DNA of 64,000 bases from Altibacter sp. (GCA_002696485.1 NZTP01000066.1:90061-154060); one strand, 5' to 3'. Positions 17,186 through 25,957 are shown, counted from the first letter of the stretch. Numbers and translations are program-made. Notes: generated by a model from the sequence alone, not told the origin.

Positions 17186-17230
17186 AAGCTGTCCGGGTCG
17201 TGCCATTTGGACAGCTTCTTTTTTATTTTT
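17186..17230 (+). terminator. Terminator after ric
   Basis: Arms AAGCTGTCC (17186-17194) and GGACAGCTT (17209-17217) pair perfectly, followed by a long T-rich run. Confidence 0.85.
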
Positions 17231-17231
17231 G
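17224..17231 (+). promoter_or_regulatory. -7 promoter element for the 17249 gene
   Basis: TATTTTTG matches TAnnTTTG perfectly and lies 18 nt before the start codon at 17249, immediately after the ric terminator hairpin. No TGAY box stands 33 nt upstream, so this gene is probably not in the shared regulon. Confidence 0.5.
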
Positions 17232-17248
17232 AAGTTTGACAAACGTTC

Positions 17249-18454
17249 ATGCCACTCAATAAACACATACATATAGCTCTTGGTTATTTTTTTATCATTG
17301 CATTCTTAGGCGTAATAATGCGGTTGTACCCAATTGCCGATATCCCTGCGCCCTATCGCTTTATCGTTCATACTCATTCCCATGTTGCTCTACTAGGTTG
17401 GGTCTATACAGCTATTACGACACTTCTAGTGTATGCTTTTTTGCGCAATGAAGCTACACTTAAAATGTACAATCGTATTTTTTGGGTCACGCAAGTCACT
17501 ATTCTCGGGATGCTGTTCTCATTCCCATTTACCGGTTATGCCTTATTCTCTATCCTATTTTCTACTTTATTTTTAATTGCCTCGTACTGGTTCGTCTCTT
17601 TTTTTCTGAAAAACGTTCCGATTTCGAAAAAGCGACTACCATCCTTTAAGTTAGTGCGTATATCACTTTGGTATTTAATTCTTTCCAGCATAGGCCCTTG
17701 GGCGTTAGGAGCTATTATGACCACCTTAGGAAACAGTTCACCTTGGTACCGAAACGCCATCTATTTCTTTCTGCATTTTCAATACAACGGCTGGTTTATT
17801 GTCGCCTTAGTTGGACTTTTTTTTGTGTTATTAGAAGATTGGGGGTTGAAATTTCCACCCAGCGCATTTAAAAAATTCTTTTCCCTGCTGAATGCAGGTG
17901 TTATACTCACTTTCTTTCTATCTGTGTTGTGGATGGAACCTCATGCTATTTTTTATGTGTTGGCAGGTATGGGAGCGCTCCTTCAGGTGATTGCCTTTGG
18001 CATGCTGTTCGTATGGGTTTTTAAAAATCGCGTCACCGTTAAAGAAAATCTTCCGGGACTGGTATATTCGCTTTTAAAGGTCTGCGGAGCCTTGCTAATA
18101 ATTAAGTTAGGTGCGCAATTATTGGGTGCAGTTCCCCCTGCATCTAAAATCATTTCAGCAAATATTGACTACGTTATTAGTTATATCCACTGGGTATTTC
18201 TCGGGATAGTTAGTTTGGCACTTTTAGCGTTCCTAAAACAATTTCAACTAATTAGAATAACCAAACCCATTTATTGGCTGTATCTCTTAGGTTTCTTTCT
18301 AACAGAGATACTTATTTTTTATAGAGGTACGACCTCGTGGCTTGGAGGCAACACAATAGAAAACTATCCCGAAGCACTTGCACTGTCGAGCATTCTTCTT
18401 TTTACAGCCATCGCCCTGTTATTTCTACAGCAATTTGTAAAAAGAGGAAGCTAA
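17249..18454 (+). CDS. Twelve-span haem-copper-oxidase-like membrane protein with a degenerate active site
   Basis: The 401-residue protein has about twelve membrane segments. Compared by eye with NorB encoded at 29273, segment 2 has RFIVHTHSHVALLGW (low-spin haem His region), segment 6 has FFLHFQYNGWF, aligning with HLWVEG of NorB so that His176 is kept while the iron-site Glu becomes Asn180, segment 7 has MEPH where NorB has HH, and segment 10 has SYIHWVFLG where NorB has MHGHLAFWG, so one His is replaced by Tyr312. It thus keeps candidate low-spin haem ligands but lacks a full catalytic centre. No exact family name is certain. Its position after ric suggests a link to NO or low oxygen. It overlaps the convergent 18451 gene by 4 nt. 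Confidence 0.6.
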   Translation: MPLNKHIHIALGYFFIIAFLGVIMRLYPIADIPAPYRFIVHTHSHVALLGWVYTAITTLLVYAFLRNEATLKMYNRIFWVTQVTILGMLFSFPFTGYALFSILFSTLFLIASYWFVSFFLKNVPISKKRLPSFKLVRISLWYLILSSIGPWALGAIMTTLGNSSPWYRNAIYFFLHFQYNGWFIVALVGLFFVLLEDWGLKFPPSAFKKFFSLLNAGVILTFFLSVLWMEPHAIFYVLAGMGALLQVIAFGMLFVWVFKNRVTVKENLPGLVYSLLKVCGALLIIKLGAQLLGAVPPASKIISANIDYVISYIHWVFLGIVSLALLAFLKQFQLIRITKPIYWLYLLGFFLTEILIFYRGTTSWLGGNTIENYPEALALSSILLFTAIALLFLQQFVKRGS

Positions 18455-19068
18455 CTTATCTTAACTTTCTTGGCGTCTAACAACGTTACCATTTTTATGA
18501 GTTCTTTTAAAATCGATTGGCCGCGATCCTTATTGTACCAAACTTGAAGTGATTCTTTAAAGGCCGCATCCAAGGTTCCGTGTTGGGCTTTATATTGTAA
18601 CACCAGTTGGGTTGCTGCTTCCGAGCGTGGTCCCCAGTCTGCCAACACGTCCAAATTCTCATCCAAAACAATGAGCTTCGGGATCGCACGTGCGCCGTTT
18701 GTAAGAAAAGCATCCATTAACTCCGGATGTTGATCCCGTAGCAGTATCCGGAGTTCAATGTCTGGAGCTGTTTCCGCAACCCGGTTGAGGAACGGAAGTG
18801 TTTGCGCAGCATCCCCACACCAAGTTTCGGTTAGCACCAACCATGTTTGTGGTTGTACGGTCTCTTTAAGCCGCTTGGCCTGGATCTCTGTAAGAAAAAT
18901 GGTCTTATCCAATCGTTTGCTTCGGCTGAAATTCAATTTTGTGAATTGAATCCTTTCCGCTGTAGGTTCTCCGGTGGTACCGTCTTGTGTAGCCAGCTGC
19001 TTGAACATCAACATATATTCAGCATAGGTCATGCCGGCTTGTATTGCTTCTTTTATTGTATTTTTCAT
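18451..19068 (-). CDS. Thioredoxin-fold protein with CGDA in place of CxxC
   Basis: The 205-residue protein has a thioredoxin-like core: WLVLTETWCGDAAQTLPFLNRVAE, a strand-helix, then a cis-Pro-type AIPKLIVLDENLDVL. The usual second Cys is missing (WCGDAAQ), so it cannot act as a normal dithiol reductase; related proteins are annotated as thioredoxin family. It has an extended helical N-terminus of about 70 residues. It overlaps nadB by 4 nt and is the last gene of the nadA-nadB operon, which suggests a thiol or peroxide role near NadB, but this is a guess. Confidence 0.75.
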   Translation of the reverse strand: MKNTIKEAIQAGMTYAEYMLMFKQLATQDGTTGEPTAERIQFTKLNFSRSKRLDKTIFLTEIQAKRLKETVQPQTWLVLTETWCGDAAQTLPFLNRVAETAPDIELRILLRDQHPELMDAFLTNGARAIPKLIVLDENLDVLADWGPRSEAATQLVLQYKAQHGTLDAAFKESLQVWYNKDRGQSILKELIKMVTLLDAKKVKIS

Positions 19069-20639
19069 ACGAGTGTGTTTATTTTTTCTGAATAGTTTAT
19101 ATTATAATAGCCTCCTTTATTTTCGGTACGTTGTAAAGAATGATCAATAATTAAATAGGCTACGCTTAGCATGTTACGTAGTTCACAAAGTGTTGAGGTG
19201 AGCGTATGTCTTTCAAATAGGATCTCGGTATCTGCACGAAGCATGGCAAGCATTTTAAGTGCTGTTGTTAACTCATGCGTACTTCGAACGATCCCGGCGT
19301 TACAGCGCATGAGCTGTTGTAACTCCAGTATTTTACTTTGAAGAATGGTTTCTTCGGCTGGCCCTGATTTTTTATTCTGCTTCCATTGTGGAGGTTCTTC
19401 CGTAATACTTTTAAGATCTTGTTTAATGTGGTAGCGAAAAATACGATGGGCATATACCAATGCTTCTAAAAGTGAGTTGGAAGCCAATCGGTTGGCACCG
19501 TGAAGCCCTGTACGGGAACACTCTCCACACGCAAACAGATTATTTATACTTGTTCTCCCCCAACTATCCACCTCAATTCCTCCACAAACATAGTGTGCAG
19601 CGGGGACAACCGGTATCCAGTCCTGTGAAACGTCTATTCCTAAACGTGAACAATTGGTGAAAATCGTAGGAAACTTTTGTTTAAACGTTTCAGTCTTTAA
19701 ATGCGTACAGTCTAAATATACGTAGGGAATATGTTCTTTCTTTATTTCGGCATGGATTGCACGAGCCACAATATCCCTTGAAGCCAACTCGGCATCTTCA
19801 TGATTGTGCAACATAAAGCGTTCTCCATTGGTATTACGCAAATATGCTCCGAAGCCCCTTACAGCCTCTGAAATCAAAAAGGAAGGAGTTTCCTTTTCCT
19901 CGTAAAGCGCAGTTGGATGAAATTGAATGAATTCCATATCCCTGATCCTTGCATTGGCTCTGTAGGCCATCGCAATACCATCTCCGGTAGCAACCATGGG
20001 ATTCGTGGTATGCCCGTAGATCCTGCCAAGGCCTCCGGTAGCCAAGACAACACTTGCTGCTCTTAAAGCGCAAATTTCACCCGATATCTGATCCAGCACA
20101 TAGGCTCCAAGACAAGCTGATGGTGTATTGGAAGCATGTAATGGATGGGATTCCAAGATAAGATCCACTGCAAAATGATGTGATAGTAACTCAATGTTAT
20201 CCAAAGCATGTACCCTTTGCAAAAGAGCTCTTTCAATTTCAGATCCCGTAGCGTCCTTATGATGAAGCACCCTATATTCGGAATGACCGCCTTCCCTACC
20301 CAACGAAAAATTGCCATGCAGATCCTTATCGAATCGCACGCCCCATTCTATTAGTTCTCGTAAGCGTTCGGGCCCTTCCTTCACTACCATTTCAACTATA
20401 TTGGGATCACACATGCCATCTCCGGCCAAAAGGGTGTCAGCAATATGTTTTTGGAAAGAATCCTTTTTCTCACTAATGACAGATGCTACCCCGCCCTGGG
20501 CGTATTTAGTATTGGACTCTGATTCGTGAGCCTTGGTAACAATAGTAATAATGCGCTTTGGAAAAGCTTCGGCCATTTTTATGGCTAAAGTCAACCCTGC
20601 CACACCCGATCCAATAATAAGGCATTGTGATTCTTTCAT
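19065..20639 (-). CDS. nadB: L-aspartate oxidase
   Basis: NadB oxidises L-aspartate to iminoaspartate for NAD synthesis and can use oxygen or fumarate as electron acceptor. The 524-residue flavoprotein has the FAD motif GSGVAGLTLAIK, REGGHSEYRVLHHKDATGSEIE (substrate/FAD region), EFIQFHPTALY and HGANRLASNSLLEALV, all typical of the succinate dehydrogenase/L-aspartate oxidase family. It lies 1 nt after nadA. The operon promoter carries the TGAY-type box, so NAD synthesis appears tied to low oxygen. Confidence 0.95.
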   Translation of the reverse strand: MKESQCLIIGSGVAGLTLAIKMAEAFPKRIITIVTKAHESESNTKYAQGGVASVISEKKDSFQKHIADTLLAGDGMCDPNIVEMVVKEGPERLRELIEWGVRFDKDLHGNFSLGREGGHSEYRVLHHKDATGSEIERALLQRVHALDNIELLSHHFAVDLILESHPLHASNTPSACLGAYVLDQISGEICALRAASVVLATGGLGRIYGHTTNPMVATGDGIAMAYRANARIRDMEFIQFHPTALYEEKETPSFLISEAVRGFGAYLRNTNGERFMLHNHEDAELASRDIVARAIHAEIKKEHIPYVYLDCTHLKTETFKQKFPTIFTNCSRLGIDVSQDWIPVVPAAHYVCGGIEVDSWGRTSINNLFACGECSRTGLHGANRLASNSLLEALVYAHRIFRYHIKQDLKSITEEPPQWKQNKKSGPAEETILQSKILELQQLMRCNAGIVRSTHELTTALKMLAMLRADTEILFERHTLTSTLCELRNMLSVAYLIIDHSLQRTENKGGYYNINYSEKINTLV

Positions 20640-20640
20640 C

Positions 20641-21573
20641 CTATTTCGATAATTCCAACATCCGTTCTATGGGTTTCAAAGCTTGTATTCTTATTTTTTC
20701 TGAAACTTGTATCTGTGGTGTGTCATCGCGCAGACAATTGTACAATTTCTGAAGTGTGTTAAGTTTCATATAAGCACATTCACTGCAAGCACAGGTGTTA
20801 TCTTCCTGCGCCGGGGCCGGTATCAAGGTGGCCTTTGGTACTTCTTGGCGCATTTTATGTAAGATTCCCGCTTCGGTCGCAACAATAAATTTTTCGGAAG
20901 GATACTTCTTAACATACCCTATCATTCCGGCCGTGGAGCCAATATAATTAGCCGTGTCCAAAATGTGGGTTTCAGATTCGGGATGTGCGATTATCTTGCT
21001 CCCCGGATGCTCCTTATACAGGTTCACAAGCTTATCTATGGAAAAAGCTTCATGTACAATACAAGATCCATCCCACAGCAGTAACGCTCTTCCGGTTTTT
21101 TTCTGAATATATTTCCCAAGATTCTTATCGGGAGCAAAAATAATTGGCACTTCGGCAGGAATACTATTTACGATCTTCAGGGCATTTGACGAAGTGCATA
21201 CGATGTCGCTCATGGCTTTGATCTCTGCCGAACAATTGATGTAGGTGATCACCATATGATCCGGATACGCTTCAACAAGTTCTGCAAAAGGCCCAGGCAA
21301 ACAAGAATCTGCGAGTGAGCAGCCTGCATTAAGATCGGGGATTAGCACCTTTTTTGTAGGATTTAGGATCTTGGCCGTTTCAGCCATGAAGTGTACCCCG
21401 GCGAACACAATTATATCGGCATTGGTCTCAGCTGCTTTTTGTGATAATCCTAAACTATCGCCAACATAATCGGCTATATCCTGAATTTCGGGTGCCTGAT
21501 AATAATGTGCTAAAATGACAGCGTTTTTATCATTTTTCAACGATACAATTGCTTCGGAAAGTTTTTTTGTCAA
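20641..21573 (-). CDS. nadA: Quinolinate synthase
   Basis: NadA condenses iminoaspartate and dihydroxyacetone phosphate to quinolinate using a 4Fe-4S cluster. The 310-residue protein has the expected three-fold layout: [34 protein letters not shown] with [12 protein letters not shown] (cluster Cys), NCSAEIKA and a C-terminal CACSECAYM (cluster Cys). It is the first gene of nadA-nadB-thioredoxin-like. A perfect promoter with box TGACtaaaATCA lies just upstream. Confidence 0.95.
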   Translation of the reverse strand: MTKKLSEAIVSLKNDKNAVILAHYYQAPEIQDIADYVGDSLGLSQKAAETNADIIVFAGVHFMAETAKILNPTKKVLIPDLNAGCSLADSCLPGPFAELVEAYPDHMVITYINCSAEIKAMSDIVCTSSNALKIVNSIPAEVPIIFAPDKNLGKYIQKKTGRALLLWDGSCIVHEAFSIDKLVNLYKEHPGSKIIAHPESETHILDTANYIGSTAGMIGYVKKYPSEKFIVATEAGILHKMRQEVPKATLIPAPAQEDNTCACSECAYMKLNTLQKLYNCLRDDTPQIQVSEKIRIQALKPIERMLELSK

Positions 21574-21589
21574 TTGATTTGTTTTGACA

Positions 21590-21632
21590 CAAAAATAAAA
21601 TGATTAACCCCTACTAAATATGACTAAAATCA
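21590..21632 (-). promoter_or_regulatory. Crp/Fnr-type class II promoter of nadA-nadB
   Basis: The box TGACtaaaATCA (21621-21632, centre 21626.5) lies exactly 33 nt upstream of the centre of a perfect -7 element TATTTTTG (minus strand, 21590-21597). Confidence 0.75.
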
Positions 21633-21670
21633 TGGTTTGACCCTTGTTCAACAATTCGATTAAGGTGTAC

Positions 21671-21688
21671 TTTCTGAAGCTTCAGAAA
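21671..21688. repeat. 18-base perfect palindrome downstream of the NorB-like gene
   Basis: TTTCTGAAGCTTCAGAAA is a perfect inverted repeat 17 nt past the stop of the NorB-like gene. It may form a hairpin or be an operator; no clear T-tract follows on the minus strand. Confidence 0.4.
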
Positions 21689-21704
21689 AATGGGATTTTT
21701 ATAA

Positions 21705-23045
21705 TTAATAGTCGGGTTCGCTTGTTCTTATCTGCTTAATAAAAGCCTTTACTAACGGCAAGGCAATCATTCCGATAGAAATAACGAGTGCAACGCCAAA
21801 GAAGCTAATTGCTCCATACGTTACTGCTAAGCCTTCCTGCATTTCGGAAAAGAGTCCTTGTTTAGTAAAATACAACCAATAACTTTTCTTTATCCCTGCG
21901 GCAAGTATGGAACACCAAAAAAGAAACAGGGAAATATTAAAAAGTTGCAATCCTCTTTTGGTTACCCATTGCGCTTTTGGGAATGAAAAATTTAAGTTTC
22001 CAACAATAAAATACAAGGAAGAGAACAAAATGGTTGTATTGATCCCAATCGTGGTACCCATAGCATGTGCAACAGTAACGTGGGTCCCGTGGGTAAAGAA
22101 ATTAATGGCCGGGATGGAGAACAGCAGCGCAAGAATTAGATTGAGCAGAATCCAGAAATCTGCAGACATCATAAACTTGGTTGCCATAGGGTGATTTAAT
22201 TTATCGACTTTAGGCAACGACCGTTTCCAATTATAAATAATAGAACCAAGAACGACCCATTCTGTCATGCTCACCCCATAGGCCAAATAGCGAATCCAAG
22301 GCTGTGTTGGTAAAAAATAGGTGTGATGCGCCCATCCAAACATAAGGTTGGAAAGTCCTAAGAAATAGAAGAAGAATGCGATCTTACTTGTGGCCACATT
22401 ACTGTCCTTTTTTATTTTGGACATTACGTAAATTGAAATCCCGTAAACCAGCATATTCCAAGACCCTGTAAAAGAACCATACGATTTCCACTGAACGGAC
22501 ATGTCTTTTATAAACGAACTCCTGAAATAGTCAAAAAACCAAAGGTGGGCTTCCATCAAATGATAGATCATAAAAACAATCCCGGTACCCCACATCCAAT
22601 AGTATACCGGCCAATTTCTCACTTTCTTCCGAAGGGTTCTAAAAAAATTGAATCCGAAAAGTATCCAACCCAGAATGATGGGAATAATCAAGACAGGGGC
22701 AAAAGCAAAGTATTCCCTTCCTTTCATAAATCCAAAGGCATAGGAAATATAGATTGCGACTCCCGTTAACAAGAAAATGATAAAATGTGCCCAAACTAAA
22801 GAAGGTGCTGCAATTTGTAATCTTTCAATTTTTGACATGAAAAAATAAATACTCCCGGTAGCTCCAAGAATAATCCATGAAATAACCGATGTGGTATGGA
22901 ATGGCCGCAACTTTGAGAAAGGCGTATATTCCTTTAAGAGCTCCGGAACTATGTATTGAAACGATGCCGTAAGTCCGAATAAGATCCCTGCCAATAAAGC
23001 AAATAGCGCAAATATTAAAAAATATAAAGGAAGTCTATTTGGCAT
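21705..23045 (-). CDS. NorB-like haem-copper oxidase superfamily protein with altered ligands
   Basis: The 446-residue, about twelve-span protein aligns along its length with the true NorB at 29273 (also 446 residues). Kept: His50 (RPFHTT), the HH pair His240-His241 (GWAHHTYFLP), Glu262 and His327 (THVTVAHAMG). Changed: NorB His187 and Glu191 (HLWVEGVWE) become Tyr189 and Thr193 (YGSFTGSWN), and NorB His329 becomes Met329. The non-haem iron site therefore lacks a His and the Glu, and the low-spin haem may be His/Met ligated. A one-haem cytochrome c gene precedes it with overlapping frames, as norC precedes norB. It may be a divergent NO reductase or another haem-copper enzyme; the substrate is unknown. 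Confidence 0.75.
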   Translation of the reverse strand: MPNRLPLYFLIFALFALLAGILFGLTASFQYIVPELLKEYTPFSKLRPFHTTSVISWIILGATGSIYFFMSKIERLQIAAPSLVWAHFIIFLLTGVAIYISYAFGFMKGREYFAFAPVLIIPIILGWILFGFNFFRTLRKKVRNWPVYYWMWGTGIVFMIYHLMEAHLWFFDYFRSSFIKDMSVQWKSYGSFTGSWNMLVYGISIYVMSKIKKDSNVATSKIAFFFYFLGLSNLMFGWAHHTYFLPTQPWIRYLAYGVSMTEWVVLGSIIYNWKRSLPKVDKLNHPMATKFMMSADFWILLNLILALLFSIPAINFFTHGTHVTVAHAMGTTIGINTTILFSSLYFIVGNLNFSFPKAQWVTKRGLQLFNISLFLFWCSILAAGIKKSYWLYFTKQGLFSEMQEGLAVTYGAISFFGVALVISIGMIALPLVKAFIKQIRTSEPDY

Positions 23046-23466
23046 CTTTATACTTTATTTTTACCCAGCCGCTGCGTTCAATAGAAGCATCGAAATTGGG
23101 ATAGTATCCTGTTTCATCGACGATTCGCAAGTATTCGATAATCGCATCCTTCTCACCTTCCGAAAAATTAAATTTAGGCATGCTGCTTACGCCGCTGTTC
23201 AAAAAGGCCTTTATAAACAATGGTCCTTTGTCGATATTAGAATAAACATTGGTAAGATCCGGTCCTAAATATCCCCCCAATCCGTATAACTGATGACAAG
23301 ACCAGCAATTATTTTCCTGCCATAGTTCTTGACCCTCGATGGCTTGAGAGGTTAATGCAGATGAAGGCGTATAAGATTCTGCGCTGTAAATGAAATAATT
23401 ATAAATTGAGAAAAGTACAAGTAACATTGCGATCACAAAAAAGTACTTTCTCGTAATTTTTGACAT
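23035..23466 (-). CDS. Membrane-anchored monohaem cytochrome c (NorC-like partner)
   Basis: The protein has one N-terminal membrane anchor and the haem site NNCWSCHQLYGLGGYLGPDL (Cys54, Cys57, His58), closely resembling NorC, in which GEGAYYAPEL occupies the same place. I choose the ATG at 23466 (MSKITRKYFF, 143 residues) instead of the one at 23532: the upstream part would include the promoter and has no conserved look. It overlaps the start of the NorB-like gene by 11 nt, so the two make a complex and are translationally coupled. Its promoter has the regulon box at exact spacing. Confidence 0.85.
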   Translation of the reverse strand: MSKITRKYFFVIAMLLVLFSIYNYFIYSAESYTPSSALTSQAIEGQELWQENNCWSCHQLYGLGGYLGPDLTNVYSNIDKGPLFIKAFLNSGVSSMPKFNFSEGEKDAIIEYLRIVDETGYYPNFDASIERSGWVKIKYKDAK

Positions 23467-23488
23467 TTTGAACAAATAAATACAGCGA

Positions 23489-23531
23489 TAAAAGTAACCA
23501 TAACAGCGCCCTTCAAATATGACATTTATCA
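23489..23531 (-). promoter_or_regulatory. Crp/Fnr-type class II promoter of the NorC-like/NorB-like pair
   Basis: The box TGACatttATCA (23520-23531, centre 23525.5) lies exactly 33 nt upstream of the centre of TACTTTTA (minus strand, 23489-23496), a five-of-six -7 match. This promoter places the start codon at 23466. Confidence 0.65.
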
Positions 23532-23575
23532 TTTTTGACGACTATTGCTTCAGCATGCTTTTAGTGAAACATATA

Positions 23576-23618
23576 TGATTTAAATCATACTCAAGTTGAG
23601 GTCGATTCTCTAGTTTTA
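23576..23618 (+). promoter_or_regulatory. Crp/Fnr-type class II promoter of the ADP-forming acyl-CoA synthetase gene
   Basis: The perfect palindrome TGATttaaATCA (23576-23587, centre 23581.5) lies exactly 33 nt upstream of the centre of TAGTTTTA (23611-23618), a five-of-six -7 match. It is separate from the divergent box at 23520-23531. Confidence 0.7.
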
Positions 23619-23640
23619 CTCCTTTATTCTCAAAAAGGAT

Positions 23641-25719
23641 ATGCTAAACAAAAAATTAATCTCCCCATCAAGTATCGCAGTTATCGGGGCTTCCAATGAT
23701 GTGAAGAAGCCGGGAGGGAAAATGCTTAAGAATATTTTGGATGGAGGCTTTAAGGGAAACCTTTGTGTCGTCAATCCTAAAGAAGAAAAAGTACAGGGAG
23801 TACACAGTTTTCCCAATGTAGGATCCCTTCCAAATATCGATCTTGCGATCCTTGCCATTCCTGCCCGACATTGTTTAGAAGCAGTGACCGTTTTGGCAGA
23901 GCAAAAAAATACGAAGGCCTTTATAATTATTTCGGCGGGATTTGGTGAAGCCGATGCGGTCGGGGCATCCTTGGAGCGTCGTATCACTGAGATTGTAGAA
24001 AAGGTCGAGGGCTGTTTAATAGGTCCTAATTGTATTGGTGTGATCACAGAATACTATAAAGGCGTGTTTACCTCGCCAATTCCCAAATATGATTCAAGTG
24101 GTTGTGATCTAATCTCCGGGTCGGGTGCTACGGCAGTATTCATTATGGAAGCGGGAATGGCTTTAGGAGTTACATTTGCGAATGTTTTTTCGGTTGGTAA
24201 TGGGGCGCAAACAAGCATAGAAGATGTATTGGAGTATATGGATCGCAACTATAATCCGGCTACCGATGCTCCCATTAAGCTTCTATATTTAGAGACTATA
24301 AAAGATCCCGAAAAACTCCGAAGACACGCTGCTTCTCTTATTAAAAAAGGAGTAAGGATCGCTGCAATTAAAGCCGGAAGTACCACAGAAGGAAGCAGAG
24401 CGGCAACTTCGCATACAGGTGCCTTGGCAAATAGCGACATGACAGTACGGGCATTATTCAATAAGGCCGGAATAGTATATTGCAGCAGCAGAGAAGAATT
24501 ATTGAGTGTAGCTTCTATCTTTAAATATAAAAAGTTAAAAGGAAAGAACATTGCCATTATAACACATGCCGGCGGCTCGGCAGTTATGTTGGCCGATGCC
24601 CTATCCAAAGGCGGATTAAGTGTTCCGGTTATAGAAGGACAAGAAGCTGAAAAATTAAAAAGCTACTTATACCCGGGATCTTCGGTTGGTAACCCTATTG
24701 ATTTCCTCGCTACAGGAACAGCCGAACAATTAGGTATCATTATAGATTATTGTGAACATAAATTTGATATAATCGACGCCATGGTGGTAGTTTTTGGGAG
24801 CCCGGGTCTGTTGGACGTGGAGAATGTGTACAACGTTCTGGGTGTTAAACTGGATGTTTGCAAAAAACCTATATTTCCCGTTTTACCTTCCGTAATAAAT
24901 GCCCGGCGTGAAATTAGCCGGTTCATTGCGCAGGGGCATATCAATTTTCCGGATGAAGTTGTTCTGGGAAAAGCATTGGCTCAAGTTTATAAAACCCCTC
25001 AGCCATCTACTGAAACAATTGTTCTTCCTTCAATAGACCTTAAAAACATTAGAAAAATTATTGAACAAAACCCATCGGGATACTTAACTGCAAGTGATAC
25101 TGAAGCGCTACTAAAAGCCGCCAACATCCCGCATGTTCCCACTATAGTTGAAAATACAAAAGCAGCACTGCTTTTAAAATTAGATGCGTTCGATTTTCCC
25201 ATTGTAATGAAAGTAGTAGGACCCCTTCACAAGTCTGACATAAAAGGCGTGCTAATAAATATCGCTTCGGTAGCGGAAGCTTCTGATGCTTTTGATCAAT
25301 TGATGAACATTGATAACGCAACAGCTGTAATGGCACAACCGCAATTAGCCGGTTTAGAGCTTTTTGTTGGTGTAGCAAAAGAAGCAGGGTTTCCCCATAC
25401 CATAATTTGTGGTTTAGGAGGAATCTTTATTGAAATTCTCAACGATGTGGCGGCCGGATTAGCTCCTATTTCAGAAAAAGAAGCAAGAGCAATGCTTCAA
25501 TCGCTGCGTGGTTATAAATTATTGCAGGGTGTTCGGGGTAAGGACGGAATCAACGAAGCTGCTTTCATAGCTATAATCCAACGTATTTCGGCACTTGTTC
25601 AGATCGCTCCGGAAATAACAGAAATGGACATTAATCCGTTGATTGGAAATCCAAAGGACCTTGTTGCGGTAGATGTTCGTATCAAAATTGAAAAAACAGT
25701 AGTTTCCGTAGCGAACTAA
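23641..25719 (+). CDS. ADP-forming acetate/acyl-CoA ligase (fused alpha-beta)
   Basis: The 692-residue cytosolic enzyme has an N-terminal CoA-binding domain (SIAVIGASNDVKKPGGKML), a succinyl-CoA-ligase-like part with the phospho-His region AATSHTGALANSD (about residue 260), and a C-terminal ATP-grasp domain from about residue 480. This is the domain order of ADP-forming acetyl-CoA synthetases and related acyltransferases (Pat-like). In anaerobes such enzymes conserve energy by turning acetyl-CoA into acetate with ATP formation. The regulon box upstream fits a low-oxygen role. It is convergent with the nor operon, 3 nt from the norF-like gene, with no terminator visible. Confidence 0.9.
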   Translation: MLNKKLISPSSIAVIGASNDVKKPGGKMLKNILDGGFKGNLCVVNPKEEKVQGVHSFPNVGSLPNIDLAILAIPARHCLEAVTVLAEQKNTKAFIIISAGFGEADAVGASLERRITEIVEKVEGCLIGPNCIGVITEYYKGVFTSPIPKYDSSGCDLISGSGATAVFIMEAGMALGVTFANVFSVGNGAQTSIEDVLEYMDRNYNPATDAPIKLLYLETIKDPEKLRRHAASLIKKGVRIAAIKAGSTTEGSRAATSHTGALANSDMTVRALFNKAGIVYCSSREELLSVASIFKYKKLKGKNIAIITHAGGSAVMLADALSKGGLSVPVIEGQEAEKLKSYLYPGSSVGNPIDFLATGTAEQLGIIIDYCEHKFDIIDAMVVVFGSPGLLDVENVYNVLGVKLDVCKKPIFPVLPSVINARREISRFIAQGHINFPDEVVLGKALAQVYKTPQPSTETIVLPSIDLKNIRKIIEQNPSGYLTASDTEALLKAANIPHVPTIVENTKAALLLKLDAFDFPIVMKVVGPLHKSDIKGVLINIASVAEASDAFDQLMNIDNATAVMAQPQLAGLELFVGVAKEAGFPHTIICGLGGIFIEILNDVAAGLAPISEKEARAMLQSLRGYKLLQGVRGKDGINEAAFIAIIQRISALVQIAPEITEMDINPLIGNPKDLVAVDVRIKIEKTVVSVAN

Positions 25720-25721
25720 TC

Positions 25722-25955
25722 CTAAAGAAGTAAAAGAATTACGCAAATTAGAAGCGTAAAACCTATTATGAGCACCTGCCAGAACAGGTGTGCCTTTTTC
25801 AGTTCCATGAAATTTAACGCGACACCAATAATCTTAAAAATCGCTAAGCCTAGAATAATTGCGGCTATATAATCTTTCACAAATTGCGATAGGATCACAG
25901 AGATACCTGTGAGTGCCAAAAGAATTATCCATGTAATATTAATTGTTCTTTCCAT
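25722..25955 (-). CDS. NorF-like small membrane protein (cytochrome oxidase subunit IV family)
   Basis: I place the start at 25955 (MERTINITWIILLALTG, 77 residues), 2 nt after the norE stop; an ATG at 25997 would overlap norE by 40 nt. The product has three hydrophobic segments with FKIIGVALNFMELKKAHLFW between the second and third, the pattern of prokaryotic cytochrome c oxidase subunit IV/NorF proteins (K-x7-FMELKxA). It ends the nor operon and probably assists NO reductase activity together with NorE. Confidence 0.75.
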   Translation of the reverse strand: MERTINITWIILLALTGISVILSQFVKDYIAAIILGLAIFKIIGVALNFMELKKAHLFWQVLIIGFTLLICVILLLL

Positions 25956-25957
25956 AA

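Noticed and set aside
17249-18454. Calling this gene NnrS
   Set aside because: It has a NO-related neighbour and many membrane segments, but I could align it more clearly to NorB segments than to any NnrS motif I know; left without a symbol.
21705-23045. Calling this gene a normal norB or ccoN
   Set aside because: Three key ligand positions differ from the NorB in the same window, and CcoN is already accounted for at 11045.
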